From positions 992,001-1,056,000 of the forward strand of contig OZ251536.1 in NCBI GenBank assembly GCA_965243245.1: 64,000 bases of DNA, in the 5' to 3' direction. The stretch comes from JAYQKL01 sp965243245 (lineage in GTDB: Bacteria; Pseudomonadota; Alphaproteobacteria; RS24). Under the pieces are notes generated by a model. That model was not told the origin of the DNA, did no database searches, and saw only the letters and a list, made by a program, of their open reading frames with translations. Made by a program: the position numbers and the translations under genes. Shown here one piece after another: positions 63,526 through 64,000 of the stretch. Numbering within the stretch: position 1 is the stretch's first letter; the number at the start of each line of letters is the position of its first letter.

Positions 63526-63999
63526 CTACCTCATATCGACAGGGTTCAGCCTTCGATTATATCCATTGCGGCGTTCAAGCAATTGTTCAATCCGCATAGT
63601 CGGAATAATGCGCGGGTGATCTGGAGGCAAATAATCACGTAATTTTGCCAATGGCACCACCTTAACGATTGCTGGCGGCACAAGGGTTTCAGGTGTCTGC
63701 CATCTCGCAAACACCCCGCCCTTTGGATGGCCTGTTGCATCCAACCAATTTGGCACATGAGGGTCAGACTGAGCAATCACATAGCGATAAATACCATCTG
63801 TATCAAGATGCGCTTGGGTATGATTATAAGAAACAAGCCGCGCCCCATAATCCAGTGACTCGCCCCATAATGTGCCAAGCTGAATATTATTATAAATCAC
63901 ATCCACGCGGGCAATTTCAATAATAATCGCCTGCTCTGGCTCAAGCTGATACTGCATGGTAGCGGTGAAATTAGTCGGAAACCCTCCATCTTCATTTCC
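63526..63999 (-). CDS. C-terminal part of a DUF1214-like protein (5' end outside window)
   Basis: The frame stays open beyond the ATG at 63957 to the window end (G-N-E-D-G-G-F-P-T-N-F-T-A-T upstream of it), so that ATG is internal. Visible blocks L-G-T-L-W-G-E-S-L-D-Y, A-H-L-D-T-D-G-I-Y-R-Y-V and D-P-H-V-P-N-W-L-D-A-T-G-H resemble the C-terminal DUF1214 region (double-psi/beta domain of unknown function). The end is L-N-P-V-D-M-R. Confidence 0.65.
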   Translation of the reverse strand, partial: GNEDGGFPTNFTATMQYQLEPEQAIIIEIARVDVIYNNIQLGTLWGESLDYGARLVSYNHTQAHLDTDGIYRYVIAQSDPHVPNWLDATGHPKGGVFARWQTPETLVPPAIVKVVPLAKLRDYLPPDHPRIIPTMRIEQLLERRNGYNRRLNPVDMR

Positions 64000-64000
64000 C

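Overview
The window is chromosomal DNA from an alphaproteobacterium. Three gene orders common in that class support this: FYDLN protein/aroA/cmk/rpsA/ihfB/lapA/pyrF/trpFBA/accD/folC; ahcY followed by HPr, EIIA(Man), short HPr kinase, ChvG and ChvI, divergent from pckA; and the minus-strand run tsaE-amgK fusion, murU, addB, addA, trxA. A perfect Irr-type iron control element upstream of bacterioferritin is also typical of the class. The genus cannot be named from sequence alone. Methylmalonyl-CoA epimerase, a haloalkane dehalogenase, a Rieske oxygenase and a sodium symporter would suit a free-living, possibly marine heterotroph; that is inference.

Region 1 (1-8.0 kb) is an AT-richer defence island. 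It carries a type I restriction-modification system (hsdM cut by the window edge, hsdS, hsdR) interleaved with dinD, an Abi-C-like gene and a collapsed remnant of what looks like a DUF3644 gene. It ends against a phage lysozyme remnant and a tRNA-Ala(GGC) gene whose 5' end is embedded in a 14-bp tandem repeat. Region 2 (8.0-39.6 kb) is dense core genome: aromatic amino acid and nucleotide synthesis, ribosomal protein S1 with a long charged tail, fatty acid and folate enzymes, recombination nuclease AddAB, peptidoglycan recycling, the PTS-Ntr-like/ChvGI block, PEP carboxykinase and DNA polymerase I.

Region 3 (39.6-45.8 kb) is the most unusual part. An intergenic element of about 250 bp occurs three times (near 39.66, 44.80 and 45.08 kb). 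Each copy has a promoter-like start, conserved hairpins with compensatory changes, and a terminator hairpin. Two copies lead directly into paralogous small one-helix membrane proteins that I do not recognise, with nearly identical N-termini and divergent acidic, proline-rich tails. Between the copies lie a Fic protein behind an array of phased 10-bp repeats, an ABC ATPase without a permease, tRNA-Arg(CCG) and an OLD-family ATPase/TOPRIM nuclease. I treat the repeated RNA element plus membrane protein as the best candidate for an undescribed system.

Region 4 (45.8-64 kb) is metabolic and envelope content: methylmalonyl-CoA epimerase, a DUF3604 protein, a DUF4212/sodium symporter pair, a cluster of Rieske oxygenase, haloalkane dehalogenase and TauD-type dioxygenase, a secreted acidic Gly-Thr repeat protein next to a TPR/beta-barrel outer-membrane protein, bacterioferritin and its ferredoxin, and a set of oxidoreductases (aldehyde dehydrogenase, two SDRs, nitronate monooxygenase, DUF2855) with a small molybdenum-hydroxylase remnant. 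Short tandem repeats are unusually frequent from 39 kb onwards, in intergenic regions and in gene tails.
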